Assembly (NCBI GenBank): GCA_019916065.1
Contig: CM034233.1
Location: 42,572,862 to 42,636,861, forward strand
Origin: Vitellaria paradoxa
Taxonomy: Eukaryota > Streptophyta > Magnoliopsida > Ericales > Sapotaceae
Reading direction: 5' to 3'
Length of the DNA stretch: 64,000 nucleotides
The translations under genes and the position numbers were made by a program. How positions within the stretch are numbered: position 1 is the first letter of the stretch; every line of letters starts with the position of its first letter. Shown here one piece after another: positions 24,206-34,446 of the stretch. The notes beneath the pieces were generated by a model. The model did no database searches and had not been told where the DNA came from. It saw only the letters and a program-made list of their open reading frames with translations.

Positions 24206-26066
24206 CTTGTGTTCTCTTAAAGAGAGCGAACACACCCTAAGTGCAAGGTGATTGATTATAGCACATTAAATTTGTAAAATAGTAAAGTATTGGTAGTACC
24301 CATAGGAAGAGGCATTGTGAACTCACAATTCTTTTTCTCTTACTTAGTAGGTGCCACATAATAGAAATCAAGGGAAATTGGGTTGAATTTGAAAATAAAA
24401 CCTACCTAGACATTTTATTAAACACCTAAGAGGCGACAATTAAATTCAACTTGAAAATTGAAATTGATTAAACTAAAAACAATTATAAAAAGGTCTTGGA
24501 TCAAAACAATTCAAGTAATGATTTCTATAAACTTTCAAGGATCAATTATAACTCAATCTAACCCTTATTCAAGACTAGATTGGAAGATATCCATCATTAA
24601 GGCCCAAATAAGAGCAACGACTAATCAATTTGGTTGAAAGGTTAAGTTCACTTGGTTGAATTCTTTGATCAAACACTTAGAGTGCTTAATCCTTATAGAG
24701 TACATACGAGTTTTAGGTAGCAATCCTTATACAAAATTCTTAAGATTGTGCATGAAAATTTTAACTAAGCAACTCACATATAGTGTACATGGAATATACA
24801 ATCAAAAGTTGATCTAGTTACCTCAACTACTGATTTCAAAGGATCTAAACAAACTAATTATCATTCATTACAAATCTAAAGAAAATTAGAATAACAATTG
24901 ATTAATTTAGTTAAAAAGTTAGGTTCACTTAATTGAAAATCTAAATGAAACACTTAGAGGGCATAATCTATAGAGAATATATGAAAATTTTATATTAGCA
25001 ATCCTCATACAAAATCATCAAGAAAGTGCATGGGAATTCTAACTAGAAACTCACGTATAACCTATATAAACTATACAAATAAGAATTGATCTATAATTCT
25101 CAATTGGTGATTTCAATAGATTCAAACAAATCAACTATCATTCATAGAAAATTCTTAAGAAAGTTAAACATTGAAACACAAAGTACCTTCAAAATCTATA
25201 TACATCATCTACTCTCATTGATTTGAATCCTAGTAAGAGAACTACTCACTCACAATAGCAGAGAAGCTCAAACTTGTATTGAATTGAAATATATTTACAA
25301 AAGGAATTGAAAAAGAAAATGAAATATTCTCTCAAAACAAACAAGATCTACTTTCTCTCTCTAAAGCTATATGAAGTAACTAACTCTAATTCTTTCTATC
25401 TAACTCTTTAACCTAACTTTCTATATCTCTCAGCAAATACCCTCTTCTATTTATAATACAATCCAATTCACATGAAATCACCAAAAAGCCCTCAAAAATA
25501 ACATGAGAATTATAGAAGTTGTCCAAGTCTTTGGGCTGTCTACACAGGGGTTCGAACCTGACCCTATTTGGACCTAGGTTGGGACTGAGCATAATACTTA
25601 GACGAAACATTCTCAAGCTCTAAGAGTGCATCCTTCTGTGTTTTGCACCTACATGCACACACACCCTTGTTTAAATCTAGGTGCAGACCATACTCCATAC
25701 TTAGAATTTTTTCTGAGTTCGAAGAGCTGCAAGCTTCTGTGTTCCCAACCTAATTGTGCACTTAGCCCTATTTAGACTTAGGTGTGAACCACACCTTCCG
25801 TGCTTCATTTCCTTCTCCTTTTAGAGCCTTTTTATTCCTCTTTTTGCCTCACATTCATATGGGACTCTTCCATTTCCATTCTTATATTGTTTAGGCCTCT
25901 AAATGCCAAGAATTAATTCTTGAAAATTACAATCAACACAAAACATAGTTGTATGAGAAATATATAATGAAAGTAATATATAATGAAATTAACTTTTAAG
26001 TAAATATATTTATGCAATTAGCACATCAAAGAGTGTATAAAAGTGTAATTATTATGTGCTAATCAA
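24206..26066 (-). mobile_element. Solo Athila-like LTR inside Tat B RT
   Basis: An 1861-bp noncoding insertion that splits the RT exactly between FIVS and NQGIEANPEKA. Its left end carries ACCCTAAGTGCAAGG (24234-24248), like the Athila LTR at 2607. TG/CA ends fit at 24208 (TGTGTTCTC) and 26065 (TAATCA), leaving two extra bases on the left and one on the right before the TGTCTA repeats. It contains an internal tandem duplication of about 280 bp (24600-24880 and 24881-25155). No internal element sequence remains, so it is best read as a solo LTR. Orientation follows the comparison with 2574-4277. Confidence 0.75.
24600..25155 (+). repeat. Two-copy 280-bp tandem duplication in the solo LTR
   Basis: AATCAATTTGGTTGAAAG at 24623 recurs as ATTAATTTAGTTAAAAAG near 24900, GGTTCACTT and AAACACTTAGAG recur in order, and TATCATTCATTACAAA (about 24860) pairs with TATCATTCATAGAAAA (about 25137). 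Offset is 276-281 bp; the copies are visibly diverged. Confidence 0.75.
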
Positions 26067-26072
26067 TGTCTA

Positions 26073-26960
26073 ACCAAGGAATTGAAGCTAATCCAGAGAA
26101 AGCCTGAGCCATTCTTGAGATGTAAGCTTCGAGGACAAAGAAGGGAGTCTAGAGACTCATAGGTAAGGTCACAGCCCTAAATAGGTTTATCTCTGATCAC
26201 CAGACAAGTGTCACCCATTCTTTAAGGTCTTCCATAAGGCATTTGAATGGATGGAAGAGTGTAAATCAGCCTTCAATCTGTTGAAGTAGTACTTGGGATC
26301 AGTGCCTCTGCTCAATCAAACAGTCTAAAGAGAAGAGCTTTTTCTTCACTTAGATGTCTCGACCATGGCAATGAGCTCAGCATTGGTTAAAGAAAGAGGT
26401 GTTTGGGGTCTTGCTTGCTACATGACCAATGCCCTCAGAGGAGTGAATGACCGGTATCCAAAGATAGAATTGATAGCTTTTACTCTGCTAACGACAACCT
26501 AGTGGCTTAAAGTGTACTTTCAAGTGCACACAATTATAGTCTTAATTGATTAACCCTTAAAGAACGTTTTACACAAGCCAGAGACCTCAGGAAAAATAAT
26601 GAAGTGATTAGTCAAGCTCAGGTAATTCGACATCAATTATAGACCATGGACAGTAATCAAGGGGCAAGTAACATCTGACTTCTTTATAGAGTTCATAACC
26701 CTCCTAAACATGCAACCCGAGCAGAAGAATGCCAAACAAAACTAAATCCTTAATGTTGATGTCTCCTCTACTAATAACTCGACGGCATAGGTATCATCCT
26801 TATAACACTCGACGACTATAAATTGGAGTATGCCCTCCGGTTCAAATTCCCAGTCTCTAACAACAAAATAGAGTATGAAGTCCTACTTTTTGAACTTTGG
26901 ATGGCTCAATGAATGAGGCAGACCATATTGTGATAAGAAGCGATTCTTAACTAGTGGTTG
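26073..26960 (+). pseudogene. Tat element B RT end and RNase H regions
   Basis: Continues RT with NQGIEANPEKA and ALNRFIS-type sequence, then KVFHKAFEWMEECKSAFN. RNase H pieces include FLHLDVSTMAMSSALVKERG, NDRYPKIELIAFTLLTTT and a degenerate FDINY tract (to about 26640). The second RNase H-like region starts near 26750 (ILNVDVSS). Stops are frequent. Confidence 0.7.
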
Positions 26961-26989
26961 AGTAACTGCAGGGAGAGTATGAGGCACAA

Positions 26990-27315
26990 GGAGAAAACAT
27001 AAAGGAATACTCTAGAATGGCTAAAGATTTGGCCAAAAAATTTACCAGGGTGTCACTAGAAAGGATACCAAAACTACAGAATGAAGAAGTTAACAGGTTA
27101 GCAAGGATCGCTTTCTTGGGTGAGATAGATCCCAATTTACCGATGAAAAAACTAGATTTCCTGAGTATCCAAACTTTGGAAGTGAATTGGGTTGGCATGG
27201 AGGCTTCTTGGACTAAGCCAATCAAAGATTATCTAGAGTACAAGATTCTACTAAAATACAAGAAGCAGAAAAGAAGGATCCAGCATAGAGCAAGCATATC
27301 TCTTGGTGAATGATA
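26990..27315 (+). pseudogene. Tat element B linker between RNase H and integrase
   Basis: The longest open piece here is 98 codons (27017-27313): MAKDLAKKFTRVSLERIPKL, NEEVNRLARIAFLG, then a Trp-containing tail and a basic end. In Tat elements this stretch ends the second RNase H domain and joins it to integrase; element A shows the related PRSDNEEANRLAR near 7315-7355. Confidence 0.65.
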
Positions 27316-28452
27316 TCCTCTACAAGTGGGGGCACATTTGTGCCACTGCTAAGATACACGAGAAAGGAATAAGTGGATAACATAATGAGGAAGATTCATG
27401 GAGATATTTGTGGAAATCACTTTAGTGACCTGGCATTAGCAAAGAAAATCATAAAAGTTGCCTACTACTAGCCAACTATGGAGAAGGATGCTTAGGATTT
27501 CTTAAGGAGATGCAATTGGTGTCAAAGGTTCACCAATGTTCTAAAGTTGATTGCGTAAGAATTGACGCCAATCCAGAGCCCCTGGCCTTTTGCTCGGCTA
27601 GGAATCAGCATAGTGGGTCCATTCCCTTTTGGGTAGGGGGTAAAGGAAGTTCACAGTGATAGCTATTGACTACTTCACTAAGTGGACAGAAGTAGAGGCT
27701 TTGTCAAATAGAATATGAGAAAATTCTTATAACAGAGCATAGTTTGCTGGTTTGGGATATCAAGAATGGTGATCACGGATAATGGGAAGTAATTAAAAGG
27801 GAAGTAGTTTAATAAACTTTCCGAAGGCTTAGGAATCAACCACCACTACTCCTCACCTGAGCATCTACAAGCTAATGGCCAAGTGAAAGTCACGAATAGA
27901 TCTCTACTAAAAATCATCATGACAAAGCTTGAGAAGGCTAAGGGCTTATGAGCAGATGAACTCCCTAGCATCTTGTGCGCTTATAGAATGACAGAAAAGG
28001 TATCAACCAGCTAGAACCCGTTCTCTCTCACATTCGGCACAAAGGCAGTAATTCCAGTCAAAATGGGCCTTCCAAGCCTGAGAGTCGAATGCTTTGATCA
28101 AGGGATGAACAATGAATCCATGAACACTGAGTTAGATCTACAAGAAGAAAGAAGGTTATAAGTAACAATAAAAATGGACTCTTATCAACAGAAGATGCGC
28201 CAGTATTATAACTCTAGGGTACAAGCAAAGGAGTTCAGAGCAGGGGATCTGCTCTTGAAGAGAGTCAACCTGTCAATGAGGGACACTCGAGAGGGGAAAT
28301 TAGGGCCAAAGTAGAAAAAACCCTATGAGGTGATCGGCTTTACTAGGAAAGGAACCAATAGAATGAAGAATTCTGAGGTGAAAAAGTTACCCAACCTATG
28401 GTACGTGAAACATCTTCAAAAATACTATGTACGGAAATTTTGTGAAGCGTAA
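27316..28452 (+). pseudogene. Tat element B integrase
   Basis: The HHCC zinc region reads KIHGDICGNHFSDLALAKKI then CNWCQRF. The catalytic core includes GISIVGPFPFG (Ser-Ile instead of the usual Asp-Ile at the first acidic site), MVITDNGK with the second Asp, and HHYSSPEHLQANGQVKVTNR, where the expected catalytic Glu (usually QAEV) is Lys. It ends with YNSRVQAKEFRAGDLLLKRV and LPNLWYVKHLQKYYV near 28425. Two of three catalytic acids therefore look mutated, in addition to many stops. Confidence 0.8.
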
Positions 28453-28514
28453 TTGTCCACTTGGCTATTAATAAAATCCAGTTTTCTTGTAAATAACTTT
28501 GTGGCTTTCCCAGC

Positions 28515-29240
28515 TTCTGTTTATTTCATGAGACCGAGCAGATTAAAATGGCTTACCAGGTTAGGCCCAAAATGCCAACGTATTCTTACTCGATTCATGA
28601 GACCAAACAACCTCATATGGCTCTCGCAGCCAGGACTGAAGAGGCCAAAGTATTCCTACTCAGTTCATGAGATCGAGTAGACCCAGATGGCTCACAAGGC
28701 CAAGCCCAAGAGGCCAAAGTGTTCTTACTTAGTTCACCAGACTATGTAGCCCTACATGGGTAATGTAGCCAAGCCCAAAGAGGCCAAAGCATTCATGCTT
28801 GATTCATAAGATTGAGTAGACCTAAATGGTTCACGCAGCCAGGCCCAAGAGGCTAAAGTATTCCTTCTCGAGTCATGAGATCGAGCAATCCCACATAGCT
28901 CACGTAGCCAGTCCTAAAGAAGCCAAAGTATTCTTACTCAGTTCATGAGATCGAGCAGACCCAGATGGCTCATGTGGCTAGGCCCAAGAGGCTAAAGTAT
29001 TATTGCTTACTTCACGAGACCGAGTATATGTAGATGGTCACATAGCCAAGCCCAAGAGGTTAAAGTATTTTTGCTTGGTTTACGAGATCGAGTAGCTTCA
29101 CATGGCTTACGTGGCCAAGCCCAAAAGGATAAAGTACATTTGCTCAATTCATGAGACTAAACAAACCATGATGGCTCACGTGGCCAAGAAAGTGCCTCTA
29201 CTCAATCCACAAGGCTGAGCAAACACAAATGCCTCATATG
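28515..29240 (+). repeat. 69-70-bp tandem repeats 3' of Tat B integrase
   Basis: About ten copies. TTCATGAGACCGAGCAG-like starts occur at 28525, 28594, 28664, 28733, 28803 and onward at 69-70-bp spacing. The unit runs through GATGGCTCATGTGGC and AGCCCAAGAGGCCAAAGTAT to TCTTACTCAG. The final copies are shorter. Element A has 78-bp repeats at the same position sharing GCCCAAGAGG but otherwise different. Confidence 0.9.
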
Positions 29241-29419
29241 ATCACAGCTGATTGGATCAAAGCATAACATTCACACTTGAAAAGCATACATATTGAAAAA
29301 GAAGCATCCATGCATTCATCCGTACAATAGATAGTTGAAGCAAGGAAAAAGGGATATTCTATTGATGAAATGACATTTACATGAGACAAAAGTTTCTTGT
29401 AAAGAGAAGATATAAAAAG

Positions 29420-30540
29420 GCAAGACGCAGGGAATGGCTAAAGAATGGGCGTTTTCAACCTCGTTCCCGTCGTACGATCGTCGACAACCATTGAAGTAGT
29501 GTCATCTTCAACTGGTTTTAATAATGTGAAATCTTGATTAGGGAAGAGCTAAGTGGCCTTTTGCTTTGGCGGCATTAAATTCCTAGAGGTAGACTAGGGC
29601 GAGCAAGGTTTGGAGATCACTTCAATCCTTGAATTTCTTCACAGCTTTCTCCTGGGTGCTCTTTAATTGCTCAATAAGCTTGGCCACCCTCTTCAAGGTT
29701 TCCTCCTTCAAGACCACCTAAAAGAATGACTTTTCAAGAGTTCCTCGTTCCTTGTCACTAAGTCATCACTCTTTGAGGCCAGAACATCCCTCTTAGCCAT
29801 AGTAGCTTTCTTGCCGACCAAAGCATTGTCCGCTTGCTCCTTTAGAACCTCATTCTCAGCTTGTAGCCCAGAGCTATTCTTCATCTCCGCTTTGAAGTGC
29901 CTCTTTGTGGCCACAAGCCATTTTGATATTATAGCAGATTAGGTATTTGACAACTTGGAGGTTGGAACAACCCCTTAACCTTTCCACCTCTACTTCGGAG
30001 AGGAGAGTCAGGCCCCGTCCCAAGCCAGCTTGGGATCATCAATGATGTATAAAACTGTCAGAGTAGGTATAGGAGAGCCAAATTGTGGAACCTTAGGTGT
30101 TTCCTTTGGAGGTGTAGGGGGCATGATCGGAGCTTTCTCATCCTTGTCAGGGGGATCAAATACCTGGACCCTAGCCGCCAAGCTCCCACCAATAACGAGC
30201 CAAGGCTTCTTTGCAGGTCTCTCGAAAGTAATCTTCTTATTCTTCTTCAGAAAATTACGATTGAAAGCCATTGATTTCTGATAGGAAGGCTTTAGAGGAG
30301 GCTCGTTATTTAAAACTATACACAAGTGAATCAGAATTAGACACAGAACAACAGGAAGAAAATAAATTTGAACTCACTCCTCTTACATTTGTTAACCACA
30401 GCCTCCCTAGTTGGGTCAAGCCCGAGCAAGTAAATTGCTAGGTTCTTGGTATTTATTAAGAGGTTGGCCTCATGCACCTCGTGCTTTTGAGCGCGCTTAA
30501 CCTGATCAAGTTGTTTGACAATCAGAAGAGGTTTGGTGTG
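29420..30540 (-). pseudogene. Antisense ORF of Tat B, with intron
   Basis: From high to low coordinates the minus strand encodes HTKPLLIVKQLDQVKRAQKH, EVHEANLLINTKNLAIYLLG and REAVVNKCKR, then a probable 62-bp intron (30377-30316), then LNNEPPLKPSYQKSMAFNRN and a Pro-rich stretch (PIMPPTPPKETPKVPQFGS) to about 30010. Below it is a coiled-coil-like piece, SSGLQAENEVLKEQADNALV (about 29880-29820). The upstream PF04195-like part seen in element A is missing because element B stops at 30540. A few stops and shifts are present. Function unknown. Confidence 0.7.
30316..30377 (-). other. Putative 62-bp intron in the Tat B antisense ORF
   Basis: Minus-strand donor GTGAGTTC at 30377 and acceptor TTGTGTATAG at 30316. 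Joining keeps the frame from NKCKR through Ile into LNNEPPLK. The position matches the intron in element A (after FECER there, after NKCKR here). Confidence 0.6.
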
Positions 30541-30654
30541 GGCTGATAATTTATGGCATTTGTATATAAATGTCGTTATTTATCAATATTTTCAATCACG
30601 TCATTAATCTTATGACATCTTAGTAAATATCGTTTTTAATTAAACATTTTTTGT

Positions 30655-30990
30655 CTAAATGTTCCTTTATCACTAAAAAAATCTTTTCTGAAAGTCCCTT
30701 TTTTCACTTTAAAAAAATATTTTCTTTAAATGTTCTTTTTTTAACTTAAAAAAGATTCTTTCTGAATGTTCTTTTATTCACTTTAAAAAATATTTTTTTG
30801 AATATTCTTTTATTCACTTTAAAAATATTTTTTTTTTGGATTCCCCTTTTTTCACTTTAAACAAATATTTTTTCTGAATATCGTTTTTTCACTTTAAATT
30901 TTTTATCTGAATTTTTTTTGTTTATTATAAAATATAATATTTTCTTCTAAATGTCATTTTTTTTCCTTTAAAAAATATTTTTCTTTTTTT
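30655..30990 (+). repeat. Degenerate tandem repeat, about 45-bp unit
   Basis: Recurring TTTTTTCACTTTAAAAAA followed by TATTTTTTCTGAATGTTC-like phrases, six or seven drifting copies, AT-rich throughout. Confidence 0.6.
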
Positions 30991-31204
30991 CTTTCTCATT
31001 ATAACTAAAGTTGGTAATTGATATATACTATTTTTAAAAGAACAACTAGGTACTATTTTTAATTAGATTCAAAAAATTTTAAAAGACAAAAAAAAAAAAA
31101 AAAAAAAGAAGGGAAAGGCACGGGAGGAAAAAAGGCACCAAACAAAAAGAAAATAAAAAAATTAGAAAACTAACATAAATGTAATACTAGACATTTACAA
31201 AATA

Positions 31205-31318
31205 TAACACAAAAACCATGAGGGTACTGGATTCCGTTAAAACTCCAGGGTTAAACATGTTTGAGTGGGAGTAATACCAGAGATGTGTAAGCCTATTGGA
31301 TGTACTCATCTTGCACCT
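31205..31318 (+). ncRNA. 5S rRNA-like pseudogene sequence
   Basis: The tract starting TACTGGATTCC, through AAACTCCAGGGTTAAACATG, TTTGAGTGGGAGTAATACCA and on to ACTCATCTTGCACC aligns along its length with the 3' three-quarters of plant 5S rRNA (ACCGGATCCC, GAACTCCGCAGTTAAGCGTG, TTGGGCGAGAGTAGTACTAG, CCTCGTGTTGCA). Roughly two thirds of positions agree by eye, and most differences are C-to-T or G-to-A. The 5' quarter is barely recognisable. It lies inside the CACTA-type fragment and is not a functional 5S gene. Confidence 0.65.
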
Positions 31319-31808
31319 AACCAACCCTAAAGTGAATAATATTGTACTGTAGATATGCGAATTATTACAATAGATTCACAAAACTATGTTAACGATTAAA
31401 TAAATGTCAAAACAATTATGATAATAACCGACATTTATAGCAAATGACATAAAAAGTATTAGATTTATAATGACGTTTATCTTAAATGTCATAAAATATT
31501 GGATTTACAATGCCGTTTGTCATATTTGCCACAAAATATTAGATTTACAATCACATTTATCATAAATGTCATAAAAATTGTGTACTTTATAGTAAATTGT
31601 TCGACATTTATAAATGTCAAGTTAAACGTCAAGTTAAATGTTGGTATAGTATTTCCAACGTTTAGAATAAGTGTCACATATTTTCTCACATTGTAAAAAT
31701 TAGCATCCGTGATAAACGCCATGCAAGTGCCATTAAAACTTTTATCAACATTTATTTACTTTTTTCAATATTTAGAAAATGTCATGACGTCCCTAATTTC
31801 TTGTAGTG

Positions 31809-34180
31809 AAGGATTACTTTTTCACTTTTTTTTTTTTTCTACGAATTCATATTTGAAGCATAGCATAATAAAATACTAAAATTGTTTTCCGCATAAATAT
31901 ATCCAACTTAAATTAACCCCTCCTTGAACCATTGAGTCCTAAAATTAATCTTATTTAAGACAGAGGTTGGAATTAATAATTCCATTTTGATGACTTTTCA
32001 TTGAAAGAACAGGTGCATGTCGGCATACACGTAAGTATGCCCACACATTGTGTTTGATTCAATAATCCAATTGCACACTGCACTTTGTAGAGAAACCTGC
32101 AGAGAAGTTAACTTATTCTTTAACTTAAAAAGACAGTATCTTTGGGTTTGTAATAATTAAAGCAAAGAAATCTATTGAACTATGCTATTTAGGGTGCGTT
32201 TCTCGTGATAAAAAATTAGTAAAAATTAATAAAAATTACAATTTTATAATTTGCATAGTGAAATAAAAAGTTAATTTTTTTTAAAATTTTTAAAATTTTT
32301 TTGTTAAAATTTAAATCTTAGGCTCTTTAAGAATAATCTATTTAAAAATTATGTTTTTTTACCACTAGGAGTGTGTTTGGACACTAAAAAGAACTCAAAA
32401 ATTTCAAAAGTTTTCAAATCCCTCTAATTAAATTTTGCCACTTATCATTTTTACATCACATTAATTCTAACTTTTGATTTTTTTGAATTGTTTTGGACCT
32501 CCAAACACCCTCTAGATAATATATTTTACCATGTTATTTAGACTCTTTCAAAGAACTTTTAGGATTGATAAAATAATATTTCTAAATTAAAAAATAAGAA
32601 ATAATGGCGGATTTCAAGGAATGATGATCGCAACGTTTTGAAAATTACTCATGTCTGAAATAGAAAAAGTTAAATATATACCAATTAAGGCTCGCTCTTT
32701 ATTTATTTTTTTTTTTCAGAATTATCAATTACCATCTTTTCAAAAGTTTTACTCCCAGATTGAGTTTGGTGTAAGAATAAAAGAGGTAAAAAAATAATAA
32801 GGATAACTATTAATTAATTTTACATAAGCTTGAAATCATAAGGTAAGTGTTAACCTAGATTAAGATCACCATCAAAATGAAAATAGGTGTTACACTATGG
32901 GATTAGGATAATGGGGTGTGAGGAAAAAAAAATTTACACTTCTCTTACCCCTCTTTTACACGCTTTTTATCCCCCTCAAAAATTAACTATTATAAAAATT
33001 ACTTATAAAAATTAACTCTTTATTATAAAAATTACTTATTTTAATAAAATTAAAATTAAATACTATAAGATAATAAATTAATATTAAAATTATTAAATTA
33101 AAACTATTTTTAGTAAATAATAATTTAATTGTTATTCAAATGTTTATTTTATTAATTTTAAATTTAATATTAAAGTAGTAATTTATTATTAAAATAAGCT
33201 ATTTGAATAAATGAATAATTATTTTAATAAGTAAAAATTAAAATTTCCTTAATAAATTATTTTAGTTGATAATAATTTTATGATATAATTTTCTATAAAT
33301 AATAATTTAATATTAAATTACAAAATTCATTAAAATAAATGATAATTTATTATTAAAATGAATATTTTACTAAAATTAAAATAATAATTATTAAATTTAT
33401 TTATTTTAGAATAAAAATAAATATTCTTTAAAATTAAAAATAATTATTTTTAAAATAATGATTTATCATTAAACTGAACAATAATTTATCATTAAAATTA
33501 TTTATTATTAAAATATTTAATTAGAAATAAATTAATTAGTTTTAAATTAATAAATTTAATACATTAAATAACAATTTATAATTAAAATAAATCATAAATA
33601 TTTTATTATAATAAATAACAATTTATTATTAGAAATTTTTGAATACTTTATATAAATTAATTGTTATTCTCATATGAAACAAAGTTAAATTATATAATAA
33701 ATTGTCACACTTACTCCAAAGTCAATGTAATTATTACAAGTTAAATATTTTATCTTTTATTAATTCGAACATAATTAAAAATAATATATAATCCTTGTAA
33801 CTATCATTAATTTAAAATTTACCTCCGTAGTCTTTTGCACTTATTTGTTTTCCGATATAAATTCATCCTGAAGATCACATAATTACCAAAAAAAAAAATC
33901 CTGAAGATCACATTCTCAATCCATTATAGACCAGAAAATGTAATTGTAGGAAATTAAGAAGAGTGTGGTGTAAAATTTTAATGGACCAACCTTCATCCTT
34001 GGGGTCCAACTACTAATGCAGACACGAATCCAGGTATTATATGGTTTTTATTTTTTCATTTTAATGTCTGCGCCAATTTGTAAGTCCCCAACCAACCGTA
34101 GTTCCATAGAATTACCTGTGATTGCTGCCACCTTAAAATAAAGCAAGAGAAACAAAGGTCGAAGCATGCACAACGCAGCA
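31809..34180. other. AT-rich intergenic DNA upstream of the protease gene
   Basis: No gene seen. Includes a poly-T tract (31825-31838), a 144-bp MITE (separate entry), and 32950-33660, an extremely AT-rich stretch of AATAATTTA/TTAAAATTA variants with almost no G or C. Confidence 0.6.
32369..32512. mobile_element. 144-bp MITE, PIF/Harbinger-like ends
   Basis: Left end GAGTGTGTTTGGACAC and right end, complemented, GAGGGTGTTTGGAGGTCC form terminal inverted repeats that continue imperfectly for about 35 bp (CAAAAATTTC / CAAAAAAATC). Both sides are flanked by TAG (32366-32368 and 32513-32515). Size, the GTGTTTGG core and a 3-bp duplication fit PIF/Harbinger-type MITEs, although TAG is not the commonest target. 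Confidence 0.65.
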
Positions 34181-34187
34181 AAAAGAC

Positions 34188-34212
34188 CTCTCTCTCTCTC
34201 TCTCTCTCTCTC
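34188..34212 (+). promoter_or_regulatory. (CT)12 tract upstream of the protease gene
   Basis: A pure CT dinucleotide run about 235 bp before the start codon. CT/GA tracts are common in plant core promoters and 5' leaders; a role here is inferred from position only. Confidence 0.5.
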
Positions 34213-34351
34213 GTCCTAATACCAACCCCACCCCCTCCCCCCCCAAAAAAAAAGAAAAAAAAAACAGAGAAACACAGAAACCCATCCATCAATTCAATCA
34301 TTCCCCCACCACTCTGCATTTTTTCCCTCTTCTCATCCCATGCCCCAAAGC

Positions 34352-34360
34352 AAATATAAA
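34352..34360 (+). promoter_or_regulatory. Candidate TATA box of the protease gene
   Basis: AAATATAAA lies 87-95 bp before the ATG, so transcription could start near 34385 with a 5' leader of about 60 nt. It is the best TATA-like site near the start; experimental support is not visible in sequence. Confidence 0.4.
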
Positions 34361-34446
34361 TCCCCATACCCTCCAAAACTCCATAACTCTCTTCAAAAAC
34401 CCACAGTCCTGAGTAAAGGATTAGCCCCAGTAGGATTAAAAGAAAC

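Larger units (their letters stand above)
20640..30540 (+). mobile_element. Tat-type Ty3/gypsy element B (3' truncated)
   Basis: Same domain order as element A: LTR, decayed primer site, gag, protease, RT, RNase H, second RNase H region, integrase, tandem repeats and antisense ORF. It is interrupted in RT by an Athila-like solo LTR (24206-26066) and stops inside the antisense ORF at about 30540, where CACTA-type sequence begins. No 3' LTR is present. All frames are broken. Confidence 0.8.
30541..31808. mobile_element. CACTA-type fragment with one recognisable terminus
   Basis: The right end, TTTCTTGTAGTG at 31797-31808, is on the complementary strand CACTACAAGAAA, the classical CACTA terminal sequence. 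Inside are repeated short phrases around GACATTTAT and AAATGTCATAAAA (31420-31790), as in CACTA subterminal regions, and at the left AATTTATGGCATTTGTATAT could be the decayed inner part of the left end. A clean left CACTA end and a target duplication are missing. No transposase ORF is present. Confidence 0.55.

Noticed and set aside
28515..29240. Regularly spaced repeats as a CRISPR array
   Set aside because: The whole unit repeats with no unique spacers, and this is a plant retrotransposon 3' region.
31205..31318. Cassandra TRIM element as the explanation of the 5S-like tract
   Set aside because: No paired LTRs, no TGGTATCAGAGC primer site and no polypurine tract are visible nearby, so the name is not supported.
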